A stretch of 64,000 bases of DNA from Eoetvoesiella caeni (GCF_003315175.1 NZ_QNRQ01000008.1:1-64000); one strand, 5' to 3'. Positions 10,401 through 19,010 are shown, counted from the first letter of the stretch. A program made the numbers and translations. The notes: generated by a model not told the origin, from the letters alone.

Positions 10401-10492
10401 CCACTGACATCCAGCGAGAACCACTGACAACCGGCCCAAACTGGTACAAAAAGTGGCCCAAACAATGTGCGAGGTTCCCAATCCGCATTGTT
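10401..10492. repeat. Direct and inverted repeats between tRNA-Gly and the integrase
   Basis: CCACTGACA(T/A)CC occurs at 10401-10412 and 10421-10432, exactly 20 bp apart. GGCCCAAAC occurs at 10433-10441 and 10455-10463. AACAATG(TG)CG (10461-10471) is inverted at CGCATTGTT (10484-10492). These are candidate arm-type integrase sites or operators in the element's end and int promoter region. Confidence 0.5.
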
Positions 10493-10554
10493 GCTGGAGG
10501 AGCTGGCGCTAGAAGAGAACGATTGCATTCAACTCGCCTTCTGGAGTTGGACAT

Positions 10555-12483
10555 ATGCTCTCGGACCTCATGGCTCGGCAAGCCAAGGCCACCGGCAAGC
10601 CGTACTCGCTTGCCGATTTCGACGGCCTTTACCTCTACGTCTCCGCCATCGGCAGCAAGGTATGGCACTTCCGCTATTCCTGGCTGGGCAAGCGTGAGCG
10701 CATCACCTTTGGCGGCTATCCGGCGCTTTCCCTGAAAGACGCTCGCAATCTGCGCGACGAGGCCCGGGCCATACTGGTCAAGGGCATCAACCCGCATTCG
10801 GAGCGCAAGCGCAAGCGCCACGCCATCGTCCTGGCGGGCGAGCACACCTTCCAGGCCATCTACGACAAATGGCTGGCCCACCGCAGCCTCTCTCTGGAAA
10901 ATGAGGGCCGCCAAAGTACGCCCAAGCAGATCGGGCGCGTCTTCGCCAAGGACGTGTTTCCCGTATTGCGCCACCTGACCATCTACGACGTCACCCGCGC
11001 CCACCTGCTGGACATCATCGGCAGAGTGGAAAAGCGTGGCTCGCTGTCGGTGGCCGAGAAGCTGCGCACCTGGTTCAGCCAGCTATTCACCTACGCCTCG
11101 GTGGTGGTGCCCAACATGGGCGACAACCCGGCCAAGGATTTGGACGTGGTGGCGATGCCGCTGCCCCCGGTGGAGAACAATCCCTTTTTGCGCATGCCCG
11201 AGCTGCCGGCAATGCTGCAGACGTTGCGCAAGTACAGCGGTCGCCTGAATACGCAACTGGGTCTACGTCTGCTGCTGCTCACGGGCGTGCGCACCGGTGA
11301 ATTGCGCTACGCCACGCCCGATCAGTTTGATCTGGAGCGCGGTCTGTGGATCATCCCGGTTGTCAGGCTCAAGCAACGCAAGCAGCTCACCAAGAAGAAG
11401 CGCCAGCGTTTCGCCGACATCCCGCCATACATCGTGCCACTGTCGTTGCAGGCACAAGAGGTCGTTCGTCATTTGCTGGGAAATCTGAAGCCAGCACAGG
11501 TGTATCTCATCCCCGGTGATTGGTGCCTGAAAAACCCTCTGAGCGAGAACACGCTCAATGGCGCGCTCAAGCGTATGGGCTATGAAGACCAACTCACTGG
11601 GCATGGCGTTCGCGCCACCATCTCGACTGCGCTCAATGAATTGGGGTATCCGCCCAAGTGGGTAGACGCCCAACTTTCGCATGCCGATCCGGATCGGATC
11701 AGCGCGACCTACAACCACGCCGAGTACGTCGAGCAACGCCGCGTCATGATGCAGGACTGGGCCGACCGGCTGGACTTGTTCGAGCAGAATCAGGTCGAAG
11801 TTGCCAGCACGCACTTGACCATCACGTTGCAGGGCCTGCCCACAATCGCCGGACAGGCGGCAGCGCAGCCGCCCGCCCTGAATCCAAACGCCCCTCAGTT
11901 GATCGTTGCGCCTGCACCCGATGCACCAGCGGTTCCAGCTTCCGTCTATCGACTTTCGGCGGTGCATCTGCCCGAGTACGCGCGACCCACGCTGTCAGAG
12001 GTGCAGCGCGAGCGCTTGCAATTGCTGGAGATATTCGAGGCATCCCACAACCTGTCGGTGGCCGATTACGCCAAGCTGGTTGGCAAGTCCCGCCGCTGGA
12101 TCACTTACGAGATTCAGGCCGGCAATCTCCTGTCGATCCATCTGGGTCACCGTGGGCAGCGCGTCCCGGACTGGCAACTCGACCCCATCAAGCGCAAGCT
12201 GATTCAGGCTGTCCTGAAGCTGGTGCCGCGCGGTATCGACACCTGGCACATCTATCACGCACTGCTGCGGCCATACGATGCCCTGGGCAAGTGTCCAGTC
12301 ATCGAGGCCGTCGATCCGACCAACCTGCATCTTGCAGCTCGACTGGTCGCCGCACATGCCATAGAAACCGATGAGCTTGCAGAGCAATCGGAGGCGTCTC
12401 CGGTGCTGGCCAGGCAGACTGTAGAGCGCCTGGTAAAAACGGCAATGTTGGTTGATATGCCCGAAGATCCCGTCGCCCGTTGA
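10555..12483 (+). CDS. int: ICEclc/IntB13-type tyrosine integrase
   Basis: A 642-aa site-specific recombinase that excises and integrates the ICE. The N-terminal DUF4102 arm-binding domain contains LADFDGLYLYVS and ITFGGYPALSLKDAR. The catalytic domain shows the first Arg in LLTGVRTGELRY, HGVRATISTALNELG (HxxR), and LSHADPDRISATYNHAEYVEQRRVMMQDWADRLD with the Tyr. A long C-terminal extension (about residues 420-642) with a second helix-turn-helix-like region (LSVADYAKLVGKSRRWITYEI) is typical of this subgroup and absent from P4-type integrases. It reads inward from tRNA-Gly, as in ICEclc. Confidence 0.93.
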   Translation: MLSDLMARQAKATGKPYSLADFDGLYLYVSAIGSKVWHFRYSWLGKRERITFGGYPALSLKDARNLRDEARAILVKGINPHSERKRKRHAIVLAGEHTFQAIYDKWLAHRSLSLENEGRQSTPKQIGRVFAKDVFPVLRHLTIYDVTRAHLLDIIGRVEKRGSLSVAEKLRTWFSQLFTYASVVVPNMGDNPAKDLDVVAMPLPPVENNPFLRMPELPAMLQTLRKYSGRLNTQLGLRLLLLTGVRTGELRYATPDQFDLERGLWIIPVVRLKQRKQLTKKKRQRFADIPPYIVPLSLQAQEVVRHLLGNLKPAQVYLIPGDWCLKNPLSENTLNGALKRMGYEDQLTGHGVRATISTALNELGYPPKWVDAQLSHADPDRISATYNHAEYVEQRRVMMQDWADRLDLFEQNQVEVASTHLTITLQGLPTIAGQAAAQPPALNPNAPQLIVAPAPDAPAVPASVYRLSAVHLPEYARPTLSEVQRERLQLLEIFEASHNLSVADYAKLVGKSRRWITYEIQAGNLLSIHLGHRGQRVPDWQLDPIKRKLIQAVLKLVPRGIDTWHIYHALLRPYDALGKCPVIEAVDPTNLHLAARLVAAHAIETDELAEQSEASPVLARQTVERLVKTAMLVDMPEDPVAR

Positions 12484-13047
12484 GCTGAGGCCGGGCGGCA
12501 GCACCGTCCGGTCAAGGTCAAAGGAGGGAACGTCGATCGCTTCGCATGGCCGCCCATCCGTCTTCTGCGCGGCCAACTCGCAATTTCCACGTTTTGGCAG
12601 GCAGCGTTTAGCGTCGGATCAGCGCTCGGCAGTCACCATAGGCGACTTCTCGGTAATGCTATCTCGCTATATCAGTATCTCGATCGGATATGACACCAGC
12701 GGATTTTCGTTGCCAATCTCAAGCCCCGATCAATAGATTCCGAGCGTTCGCCGCTTTTTGAAACCGCTGGCGCATCAGACCATACCGATACGGTTTTGCG
12801 AGAGCAGCCACTTCTCACGATCCTGATAGCGCAAGCGTCACTGTCGAGCCGCGACAGACGCTCGGTTTTCTTGTGCCCGATGGATTTTTGCACATCGAGC
12901 ACACAACGCCTACTCGTTGCGCGAACTGATCAGAAGTCATCAAAAGCGGGCGTCATCACTCGCGTCTTGCGCGGACAACAGGCCGACCATGAGGACGGCT
13001 GCAAAAGCAGTCGGCCCTGTAGTTCTTCTCCTGGAAGGAGACGGAGC
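12484..13047 (+). other. Gene-free interval with a switch-like leader
   Basis: No convincing gene is visible between the integrase and the next ORF. Near its right end GGCCGA (12981-12986) can pair with TCGGCC (13011-13016). Part of that same 3' segment also closes a 7-bp stem around an AAAA loop (12996-13002 with 13007-13013). The two pairings are mutually exclusive. A GGAAGGAG ribosome site precedes the ATG at 13048. Confidence 0.4.
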
Positions 13048-13803
13048 ATGCACGAGAACAAAAATGATGCACCAACATCAAAGGTGTTCTACCGCCCGCT
13101 CGAAGCGTCCATCCGCTGGGCCGGACTGCTGCGATACGAGCAGGTGATCCTGGCTTCGGTCTCGTCGCCTATGGATCTGCCGCAGTCGCTGGACTGCCCG
13201 CGTTTGGGCGAACTGCGGCTGTACACCGACCGCATCTATGACGGCATCCTCAACGGGGAACTGCCCTTCGGGCAGCATGGCATCACGACACGCGACACCG
13301 CGTTGATCGAATCGCCTGATCTGACGGTACGTCATGTCGATCTGAAGTGCTGGATGCGCCAGCACTACCCCGAGCAGCGGCCCGGCTTTCTCTTCTCCCG
13401 CGGCGAGCGCATCACCCATCCCTTCATCTCTCTGGAAACAGGGCAAGCCATGCTGGTCGAACGCCAGGCTTTGAAATCCGTCCTGGAACAGACCAAACGT
13501 CAGCTTCGCGAGTTGCAGGACAAGCATGACGCGCTGCTCAAGCAGCCCACGGTGATTCCGGCATGCGCGCAGTGTCCGATCAGTGATCGAGCCGAGGCCA
13601 CCTACCTGAACATCGTTGGCGGCCTGTTGGAGCTGATGCTCGGCCAGTCGCCATCGGGCACGCCGTACTCCAGCTTCAAGACGCAGGAGGCCGTGGTCAG
13701 CGCGCTGGTCGCCCATCACAGCGGTGCCATGGGCATCGCGGAGCGGACATTGAACGGCAAGTTCGCCACCGCCAGGCGCCGGCTGCGTAGCGCCTCCCGC
13801 TGA
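13048..13803 (+). CDS. Conserved ICE protein of unknown function
   Basis: A 251-aa soluble protein. An N-terminal region contains SIRWAGLLRYEQVILASV and repeated LYTDRIYDGILNGELPFG-type segments. A central coiled-coil-like stretch (MLVERQALKSVLEQTKRQLRELQDKHDALL) follows, and a basic C-terminus (FATARRRLRSASR) ends it. CAQCPISDRAE could bind metal but only two Cys are present. The ATG at 13048 follows a GGAAGGAG site; longer frames add low-quality sequence. Its place between int and alpA suggests a role in element maintenance or regulation. I do not recognise a named family. Confidence 0.75.
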   Translation: MHENKNDAPTSKVFYRPLEASIRWAGLLRYEQVILASVSSPMDLPQSLDCPRLGELRLYTDRIYDGILNGELPFGQHGITTRDTALIESPDLTVRHVDLKCWMRQHYPEQRPGFLFSRGERITHPFISLETGQAMLVERQALKSVLEQTKRQLRELQDKHDALLKQPTVIPACAQCPISDRAEATYLNIVGGLLELMLGQSPSGTPYSSFKTQEAVVSALVAHHSGAMGIAERTLNGKFATARRRLRSASR

Positions 13804-13834
13804 GATTTGCCAGCTTGTATGTGCAGTCGCGGAG

Positions 13835-13878
13835 ATTGCATTTGCAATGTCTTTTCGCAGCCGTGTCTATTGAATAGA
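13835..13878. promoter_or_regulatory. Two palindromes upstream of the ICE alpA gene
   Basis: ATTGCA-TT-TGCAAT (13835-13848) and TCTATT-G-AATAGA (13866-13878) are perfect inverted repeats about 30 bp apart, in the AT-richer gap just upstream of alpA. They look like operators for a dimeric regulator controlling the alpA-parA-parB transcription unit. Confidence 0.55.
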
Positions 13879-13921
13879 GGTCACGCCAACAAACGCCACT
13901 GAGCGTTCAGGAGTGACCGCC

Positions 13922-14134
13922 ATGTCGCAAACACCTGTACTGCAGCCAAACGAGCGCCGCATCCTGCGCCTGGAAGAAGTCGAAGCGAAATCCGGTTTCA
14001 AGCGCGCCCACATCTACAACCTGATGAAGAAACGCCAGTTCCCGCAGGCGCTGCGTCTGGGCGTGCGCGCCGTGGGCTGGGACTCCATCGAAATCGATCA
14101 GTGGATCGACGAGCGCGTCAACAACAGGGCCTGA
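13922..14134 (+). CDS. alpA: AlpA-family regulator of the ICE
   Basis: A 70-aa helix-turn-helix protein: RRILRLEEVEAKSGFKRAHIYNLMKKRQFPQALRLG followed by RAVGWDSIEIDQWIDERV, the standard AlpA pattern. The ATG at 13922 has a CAGGAG ribosome site 8 bp upstream and is preferred over a GTG at 13913. It heads the parA-parB maintenance block and probably regulates it or excision. Confidence 0.88.
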   Translation: MSQTPVLQPNERRILRLEEVEAKSGFKRAHIYNLMKKRQFPQALRLGVRAVGWDSIEIDQWIDERVNNRA

Positions 14135-14176
14135 CCCGTTCTCCCGCGGACTTTCCATCCTGACACGGAGAACGCC

Positions 14177-15052
14177 ATGCAGGTCGTATCCATCATTTCA
14201 ACCAAAGGCGGGGTCGGCAAGACCACCACGGCCGCAAACCTGGGCGGTCTCGCTGCGGACGCCGGGCTGCGCGTGCTGTTGCTCGATCTTGATGTGCAGC
14301 CCACCTTGTCCTCCTACTACGAGCTGGCCCATCGTGCGCCGGGCGGTATCTATGAATTGCTGGCCTTCAACGAGCGTGACCTTGGCCAGCTTGTGTCCCG
14401 CACGATCATCGCGGGCCTGGACTTGGTGCTCTCCAACGACCACCGAGGCGAACTGAACACTTTGCTGCTGCACGCGCCAGACGGGCGACTGCGGCTGCGG
14501 CACCTGCTGCCGATACTGAACCCCCTCTACGACCTGGTGCTGATCGACACCCAGGGCGCGCGCTCGGTGCTGCTGGAGATGGCGGTGCTGGCCTCCGACC
14601 TCGCGCTGTCGCCAGTGACCCCGGAAATCCTCGCCGCCCGCGAACTGCGGCGCGGCACCATGCAGTTGCTGGAGGACATTGCGCCGTACCGGCAGCTGGG
14701 TATCGAGCCGCCGCCGCTGCACCTGCTCATCAACCGCGTCCATCCGGTGTCCGCCAACGCCCGTCTGATCCAGCAGGCGCTGCGCGATCTGTTCCAGGGC
14801 CACACCGGCATTCGGGTTCTGGCCACCGACGTGCCGGCCATTGAGGCTTATCCGCGTGCCGCGACGCGCGGTCTGCCGGTGCATCGGGTCGAGTACCGCC
14901 AGCCAGTGGGCAGAGTCGCTCCCGCCGCGCTCGCCACCATGCGCGATCTTGCCGGCGAATTGCTCCCGCAGTGGCAGGATCGATTTGCCGCAGTGTCCGG
15001 CCGTCCGCCACAGCCTCTTGATACCAGGAGGCCCCATGGCCAACGCACATGA
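14177..15052 (+). CDS. parA: ParA-family partition ATPase
   Basis: A 291-aa deviant Walker-type ATPase with KGGVGKTTT at residues 10-18, DLDVQPTLSSYYE as motif A', and LVLIDTQGARS as Walker B. There is no N-terminal HTH, so it is a type Ib-like or ICE-type ParA. It partners with the ParB at 15277. Partition genes stabilise ICEs during their transient extrachromosomal stage. Its 3' end overlaps the next small gene by 17 bp. Confidence 0.93.
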   Translation: MQVVSIISTKGGVGKTTTAANLGGLAADAGLRVLLLDLDVQPTLSSYYELAHRAPGGIYELLAFNERDLGQLVSRTIIAGLDLVLSNDHRGELNTLLLHAPDGRLRLRHLLPILNPLYDLVLIDTQGARSVLLEMAVLASDLALSPVTPEILAARELRRGTMQLLEDIAPYRQLGIEPPPLHLLINRVHPVSANARLIQQALRDLFQGHTGIRVLATDVPAIEAYPRAATRGLPVHRVEYRQPVGRVAPAALATMRDLAGELLPQWQDRFAAVSGRPPQPLDTRRPHGQRT

Positions 15053-15284
15053 ACTGGCCCGAGGCCACAGCCGGCTGCGCGCCCTGATCGAGTTCGCCGT
15101 CGGCGAAGGCTGGCACGTCAAGCGCACGGCGGGCGGTCACCTCAAGTTCACCAAGGCAGGCTGCGCCGCGATCTACACCAGTTCGACGGCCAGCGATCAC
15201 CGGGCAGCCCTCAACGCCCGTGCGCAGATCCGTCGTGCCGAGCGCGAGACCCGATCCCAAGCGCAGGGAGGCGGCCATGACTGA
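15036..15284 (+). CDS. HicA-like small protein between parA and parB
   Basis: An 82-aa protein. The core GWHVKRTAGGHLKFTKAG...TASDHRAALNARAQIRRAE matches the HicA/YcfA double-stranded-RNA-binding-like fold, including the Gly-Gly-His and SDHR blocks. HicA toxins cleave mRNA. Here no HicB antitoxin is adjacent, so it may be a domesticated relative acting in partition or regulation. It overlaps parA by 17 bp and parB by 8 bp, with a good ribosome site (AGGAGG) inside parA. Confidence 0.72.
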   Translation: MANAHELARGHSRLRALIEFAVGEGWHVKRTAGGHLKFTKAGCAAIYTSSTASDHRAALNARAQIRRAERETRSQAQGGGHD

Positions 15285-16869
15285 GATCACCTCCCAGCAG
15301 ATGGCCGGCAAACTGCTTGCGTCCGGGTTCGAGCGCAGCGGCCCGTCAGCAACGACCTTGAGCGACCCGATCGCCGACACGCCCATGGTCGTGACGCTCG
15401 ACCAGTTGCACCCCTACGACCACGACCCGCGCAAGAAGCGCAATCCGGTGTACGAGGAAATCAAGGCATCCATCCGCAAGCGTGGCCTGGACGCGGCTCC
15501 GGCCATCACCCGGCGGCCCGGCGACGATCACTACATCATCCGCAATGGCGGCAACACGCGACTGGCAATCCTGCGCGAACTCTGGTCGGAGACCAAGGAC
15601 GAACGCTTTTTTCGGGTCTCATGCCTGTTCCGCCCGTGGCCCGAGCGTGGTGAGATCGTCGCGCTCACCGGGCATCTTGCGGAAAACGAACTGCGCGGTG
15701 GCCTCACCTTCATCGAGCGCGCTTTGGGCGTCGAGAAAGCGCGCGAGTTCTACGAACTGGAAATCCGCTCCACCCTGAGCCAGTCCGAGCTGGCTCGCCG
15801 CCTGGCCGCCGACGGATACCCCGTGCAGCAATCGCACATCAGCCGGATGGCCGACGCCGTACGCTACCTGCTGCCCGCAATCCCGACCGTGCTCTACGCC
15901 GGCCTGGGGCGTCACCAGGTCGAGCGGTTGTCGGTCATGCGCAAGGCCTGCGAGCGCACCTGGGAGCATTACGCCAAAGGCCGCTCACTGGTTCAGGACT
16001 TCGACGAGTTCTTTCAGGAAGTGCTGTCGCAATTCGATGTCCAGGCCGACGAGTTCTCTACGCAGCGCGTACAGGACGAACTGATCGGCCAGATGGCCGA
16101 ATTGCTGGACGTCGATTACGACGTGCTCGCTCTGGACATGACCGAATCCGAGAGCCGCCAGCGTGCCTTGGTCAGCGAGCCGACGCCGCCCTCGACACCG
16201 CCTGCCTTGCCAGAGCCAGAGGCCATCGCGCGCCCACCTGTCGATACCGCGCCACCCGCCGCGAAGCCTGCGGCAACGCCATCAACGGGCAAAAGCGACA
16301 CGGATGGCAGCCTGCTTCAAGAGCACATCGTCTCCCCGGCGCCGACAACCGAACGGCTTGAGTCCATCCAGCGCATGGTCGCCGACCAGTTGGGCGATAC
16401 ACTGCCGCGCGACTTCTCGGCGAACGTCTTGCAGTCCATCCCGGTGCAGGCTGGCGGGCTCTATCCGATCTCGGATGTCTGGTACATCGCCCCCGGCCTG
16501 GACACACCCGAGCACCTGCGCATCCACGTCGCGCAGTTCGCCCGCGAGATTGCGGTCGAGGCAGACCTGGGCGAGTGCATCGATGACCGCCCAGACGGTA
16601 TCGGCTTCGCCTGCCGTGCCCATACCTCAAGCCTGGCGCCAAAGGGCCGTGCCGTCCATACGCTGTTGGCTTGCCTGGCCGGTCAGCAGCCCGCCGACGT
16701 CGGTCTGGACAACGGGCAACTCGTCATCGACCTGCCGGCGCTGCTGTACGGCCAGGGCGACGTAACCCGAAGATTGAGCGACACCGCGCTGGTCAAGCTG
16801 TTCCGCCTGCTGCGACTGGCCCGCCGCCTGCTCGATCTCGAAGCCGGCGCTGCGGACTCTGGAACCTAA
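15277..16869 (+). CDS. parB: ParB-family partition protein of PFGI-1-type ICEs (TIGR03764-like)
   Basis: A 530-aa protein. The ParB N-terminal nuclease-like fold shows LHPYDHDPRKKRNPVYEEIKASIRKRGL and YIIRNGGNTRLAILREL. An HTH region (LSQSELARRLAADGYPVQQSHISRMADAVRYLLP) follows, then a Pro-rich linker (about residues 285-345) and a C-terminal domain ending in LFRLLRLARRLLDLE. The long C-terminal part is characteristic of the ICE subgroup. The GGGAG ribosome site and the overlap with the HicA-like gene define ATG 15277. Confidence 0.9.
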   Translation: MTEITSQQMAGKLLASGFERSGPSATTLSDPIADTPMVVTLDQLHPYDHDPRKKRNPVYEEIKASIRKRGLDAAPAITRRPGDDHYIIRNGGNTRLAILRELWSETKDERFFRVSCLFRPWPERGEIVALTGHLAENELRGGLTFIERALGVEKAREFYELEIRSTLSQSELARRLAADGYPVQQSHISRMADAVRYLLPAIPTVLYAGLGRHQVERLSVMRKACERTWEHYAKGRSLVQDFDEFFQEVLSQFDVQADEFSTQRVQDELIGQMAELLDVDYDVLALDMTESESRQRALVSEPTPPSTPPALPEPEAIARPPVDTAPPAAKPAATPSTGKSDTDGSLLQEHIVSPAPTTERLESIQRMVADQLGDTLPRDFSANVLQSIPVQAGGLYPISDVWYIAPGLDTPEHLRIHVAQFAREIAVEADLGECIDDRPDGIGFACRAHTSSLAPKGRAVHTLLACLAGQQPADVGLDNGQLVIDLPALLYGQGDVTRRLSDTALVKLFRLLRLARRLLDLEAGAADSGT

Positions 16870-16884
16870 GCGAGGGAGGCCAGC

Positions 16885-17445
16885 ATGTCCACAGCACACC
16901 CACTCAACCAGGCTGTCATCGCCCAGGCCCTCTATGACCTGCGCAATGGGCAACTGCGCCGCTGCAAACTGATGGGGTTTGGCGAGGCAGAGCTGGACGC
17001 CCTCAAGCATCCCGCGCTGATCAGCGTGCTGGCCAACGCCAACGTCTCCTGGTGCTCAGTGACGGTCAACCGCGAAGTGCTGCGGCGGCTGCTCCAGCAG
17101 GCGCAGGACGTGGAGAAGGAAATCGCCACAGTCGATCGCATGCTCAGGCTGGGCGCGAGCACGGAGATGGTCAGCAAGTTCTATGGCTTGACGCATCAGG
17201 AAGTGGCTCTTCGCCGTGAAATCCTTGGTCTGCCCAAACGGAAGGGTCGGCACCCCGTGCTGGACGAGGAGCAGGACACGGAGCTGTGGCGGCAATGGAA
17301 GGCCGTGACCAACAGCAGGACCGTCGATCTCGAAGACGAAACTTCCATCCTCGATGCCGCCATGGACTTGGCCGAAGGCATGTCGCTGCCTCTGTCGGTG
17401 GTCTGGGCCTCGATCAAGAGCTGGGTCGATCAGGGACTGGCTTGA
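16885..17445 (+). CDS. DUF2857-domain ICE protein
   Basis: A 186-aa protein resembling the DUF2857 family found next to parB in SPI-7/PFGI-1-type islands. LYDLRNGQLRRCKLMGF, AEIDxxL-like segments and MVSKFYGLTHQEVALRREILGLPKRKGR are its conserved blocks, the last looking like a helix-turn-helix. It starts 15 bp after parB and ends 3 bp before the replication protein, so it belongs to the same operon. A DNA-binding or regulatory role is inferred. Confidence 0.8.
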   Translation: MSTAHPLNQAVIAQALYDLRNGQLRRCKLMGFGEAELDALKHPALISVLANANVSWCSVTVNREVLRRLLQQAQDVEKEIATVDRMLRLGASTEMVSKFYGLTHQEVALRREILGLPKRKGRHPVLDEEQDTELWRQWKAVTNSRTVDLEDETSILDAAMDLAEGMSLPLSVVWASIKSWVDQGLA

Positions 17446-17448
17446 GTC

Positions 17449-18693
17449 ATGGCCGTGGACGACACCGCACCACGAGCCCTACGCCAAGGCCCCATCGCAC
17501 TCGCAGAGCTGTTCGATGCTGCGCTAAAAGACCTTGTGCCCAAGCCCGCCCCCAGCGCACCTGCGTCTACACCGGCACAGTCGCCCACGCCCACCTCCGG
17601 CGATGCTTTCCTGTTCAGTGGCAACCGGCACGAGACGGTGCCACGCAAGTTGTTCCTCGACCGTCGCTTGACGCCGCTGGAACGAAACGCCTGGCAAGTG
17701 TTCCGGCTGATGCTCAACGACGATGGCGTAACCGCATTTCCCACCTACGAGCAGTTGCGGCCCTGGCTGGCGTCCATGCCCTGCGCAGGCCAGGCCTCGC
17801 ATGAAACCGTGGCACGGGCGCTGACACTGATGCGCCTGACTCGCTGGCTGAGCCTGGTTCGGCGACGGCGTGACCCCAAAACCGGCCGCATCCTCGGCAA
17901 TCTGTACGTGCTGCACGACGAACCCTTGACACCGTTCGAGGCCATGCAGCTCGACCCGGACTACCTGCAACTCGTCAGCCAGGCGCTCGGCCATTCTGCC
18001 AAGGCCGTGCAGATCGTGGGCCTGCACACGCTCAAGGAAATCGGTGAAGACCCATTACTGGCCGGACGCACCCTCCCGTCACGGTTGCAGGTGATGGCCG
18101 AACGTCTCGCCAAGCAGGACCTCACGGCCAGCGATAGTTATCCACAGGAAGACGCCATTCACGACTCCGAAGAAGGGGCTCCGAGCCTTCTTCGGAATGG
18201 CGAACGCCCCTCTACGGATTCCGAAGCAGGGTCGAAACCCGCGCCAGACGTCTCTCTTCGGAATCCGAAGCAGGCCCGTACAGTACGTAGTAGTTGTATT
18301 AATGAAATACGTACTACTGCGCAGGCGCGCGCGCTGGGCGATCTGCAATGGCCCAAGCGCTTTGCGCAACTGAAGGCGGAACAGCAGGCGGGTGCCAAGG
18401 TGGCATTGCAGCAGGTTGATGCCTCGCTGAGGCAGGACGTGCTGGACGAATGGGCCGCGCGTTGTAGCAACCACGGCATCCGCAATCCCGCAGGGTATCT
18501 GTTCGGCATCATCCAGCGGGCCATCCACGGTGAGTTCAATGCCTGGGCAAAGAAAGACCCGCCACCGGCACCCACTCAACCAAACGAACGGCCACCACCC
18601 GCACCGCCGGCCCAAACGCAGGGTAAGCCGGTGCCACCAGAAGTCGCCAGGCAGCACATCGAGCGGCTTCGAGATCTGCTCGCCAGCAAGTGA
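17449..18693 (+). CDS. STY4528-type pathogenicity-island replication protein
   Basis: A 414-aa protein. An N-terminal winged-helix replication-initiator-like region runs RKLFLDRRLTPLERNAWQVFRLML...PTYEQLRPWLASMP...SHETVARALTLMRLTRWLSLVRRRRD. A low-complexity hinge carries the SSCINEIRTT segment, and the C-terminal domain contains GIRNPAGYLFGIIQRAIHGEFNAWA. Relatives are annotated as island replication proteins. The hinge-coding DNA itself looks like an origin (see 18138-18319), a common arrangement for rep genes. Assignment is by family resemblance; replication activity is inferred. Confidence 0.8.
   Translation: MAVDDTAPRALRQGPIALAELFDAALKDLVPKPAPSAPASTPAQSPTPTSGDAFLFSGNRHETVPRKLFLDRRLTPLERNAWQVFRLMLNDDGVTAFPTYEQLRPWLASMPCAGQASHETVARALTLMRLTRWLSLVRRRRDPKTGRILGNLYVLHDEPLTPFEAMQLDPDYLQLVSQALGHSAKAVQIVGLHTLKEIGEDPLLAGRTLPSRLQVMAERLAKQDLTASDSYPQEDAIHDSEEGAPSLLRNGERPSTDSEAGSKPAPDVSLRNPKQARTVRSSCINEIRTTAQARALGDLQWPKRFAQLKAEQQAGAKVALQQVDASLRQDVLDEWAARCSNHGIRNPAGYLFGIIQRAIHGEFNAWAKKDPPPAPTQPNERPPPAPPAQTQGKPVPPEVARQHIERLRDLLASK
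18138..18319. other. Candidate replication origin (oriV) inside the rep gene
   Basis: A perfect DnaA box TTATCCACA lies at 18138-18146. Five copies of the heptamer TCCGAAG follow in 105 bp (forward at 18166, 18220 and 18264; inverted at 18190-18196 and 18256-18262). A 10-bp hairpin CCGAAGAAGG/CCTTCTTCGG spans 18167-18195, and a CTTCGGA-A-TCCGAAG palindrome 18256-18270. An AT-rich tract of about 30% GC (18281-18313), bounded by CAGTA/TACTG, follows in otherwise GC-rich coding DNA. DnaA box, iteron-like repeats and an unwinding-like tract in this order are what an origin would show. Confidence 0.6.
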
Positions 18694-18737
18694 GCAGGCT
18701 GGCAAGGCGGTGAAGTGGACACCCATGGATGCCAATA

Positions 18738-18760
18738 GAGCTATCCCCTGGGGATAGTTC
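18738..18760. repeat. 23-bp palindrome, copy 1
   Basis: Arm GAGCTATCCCC, centre T, arm GGGGATAGTTC. One base of the right arm departs from perfect symmetry. The near-absence of a loop favours a protein-binding site on double-stranded DNA over an RNA hairpin. Confidence 0.75.
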
Positions 18761-18869
18761 CACCGTTGGGGCGGATGCTGTGCAGTCGCAGACCTGACAT
18801 CGAACATCTGCCGCAGCAGCGGCGTTGCCCGTCCTGATCCCGACGTGCAGCGTTCGTTGGCGCTCCATG

Positions 18870-18892
18870 GAGCTATCCCCTGGGGATAGCTC
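18870..18892. repeat. 23-bp palindrome, copy 2
   Basis: A perfect inverted repeat with arms GAGCTATCCCC and GGGGATAGCTC around a single T. Its centre is 132 bp from that of copy 1. Confidence 0.8.
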
Positions 18893-19010
18893 GCGCCGCA
18901 TGCGGCCACCACGCGCTGAACCGGGGTCTGGCTGGTTTCGGTTTGTTGACTGACTGCCTTCCGCTTCCTGCCGAAGCTGACCGCTCCTTTTCCCACAACG
19001 AGCGGACACC

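Larger units (their letters stand above)
18694..19010. other. Gene-free interval holding two palindromes
   Basis: No gene is supported here. The interval separates the rep gene from the TIGR03761 gene and contains two of the three 23-bp palindromes listed separately. Confidence 0.6.

Noticed and set aside
12796-13047. An N-terminal extension of the 13048 gene
   Set aside because: The extension is Arg/Ser-rich, and a good ribosome site lies directly before the ATG at 13048.
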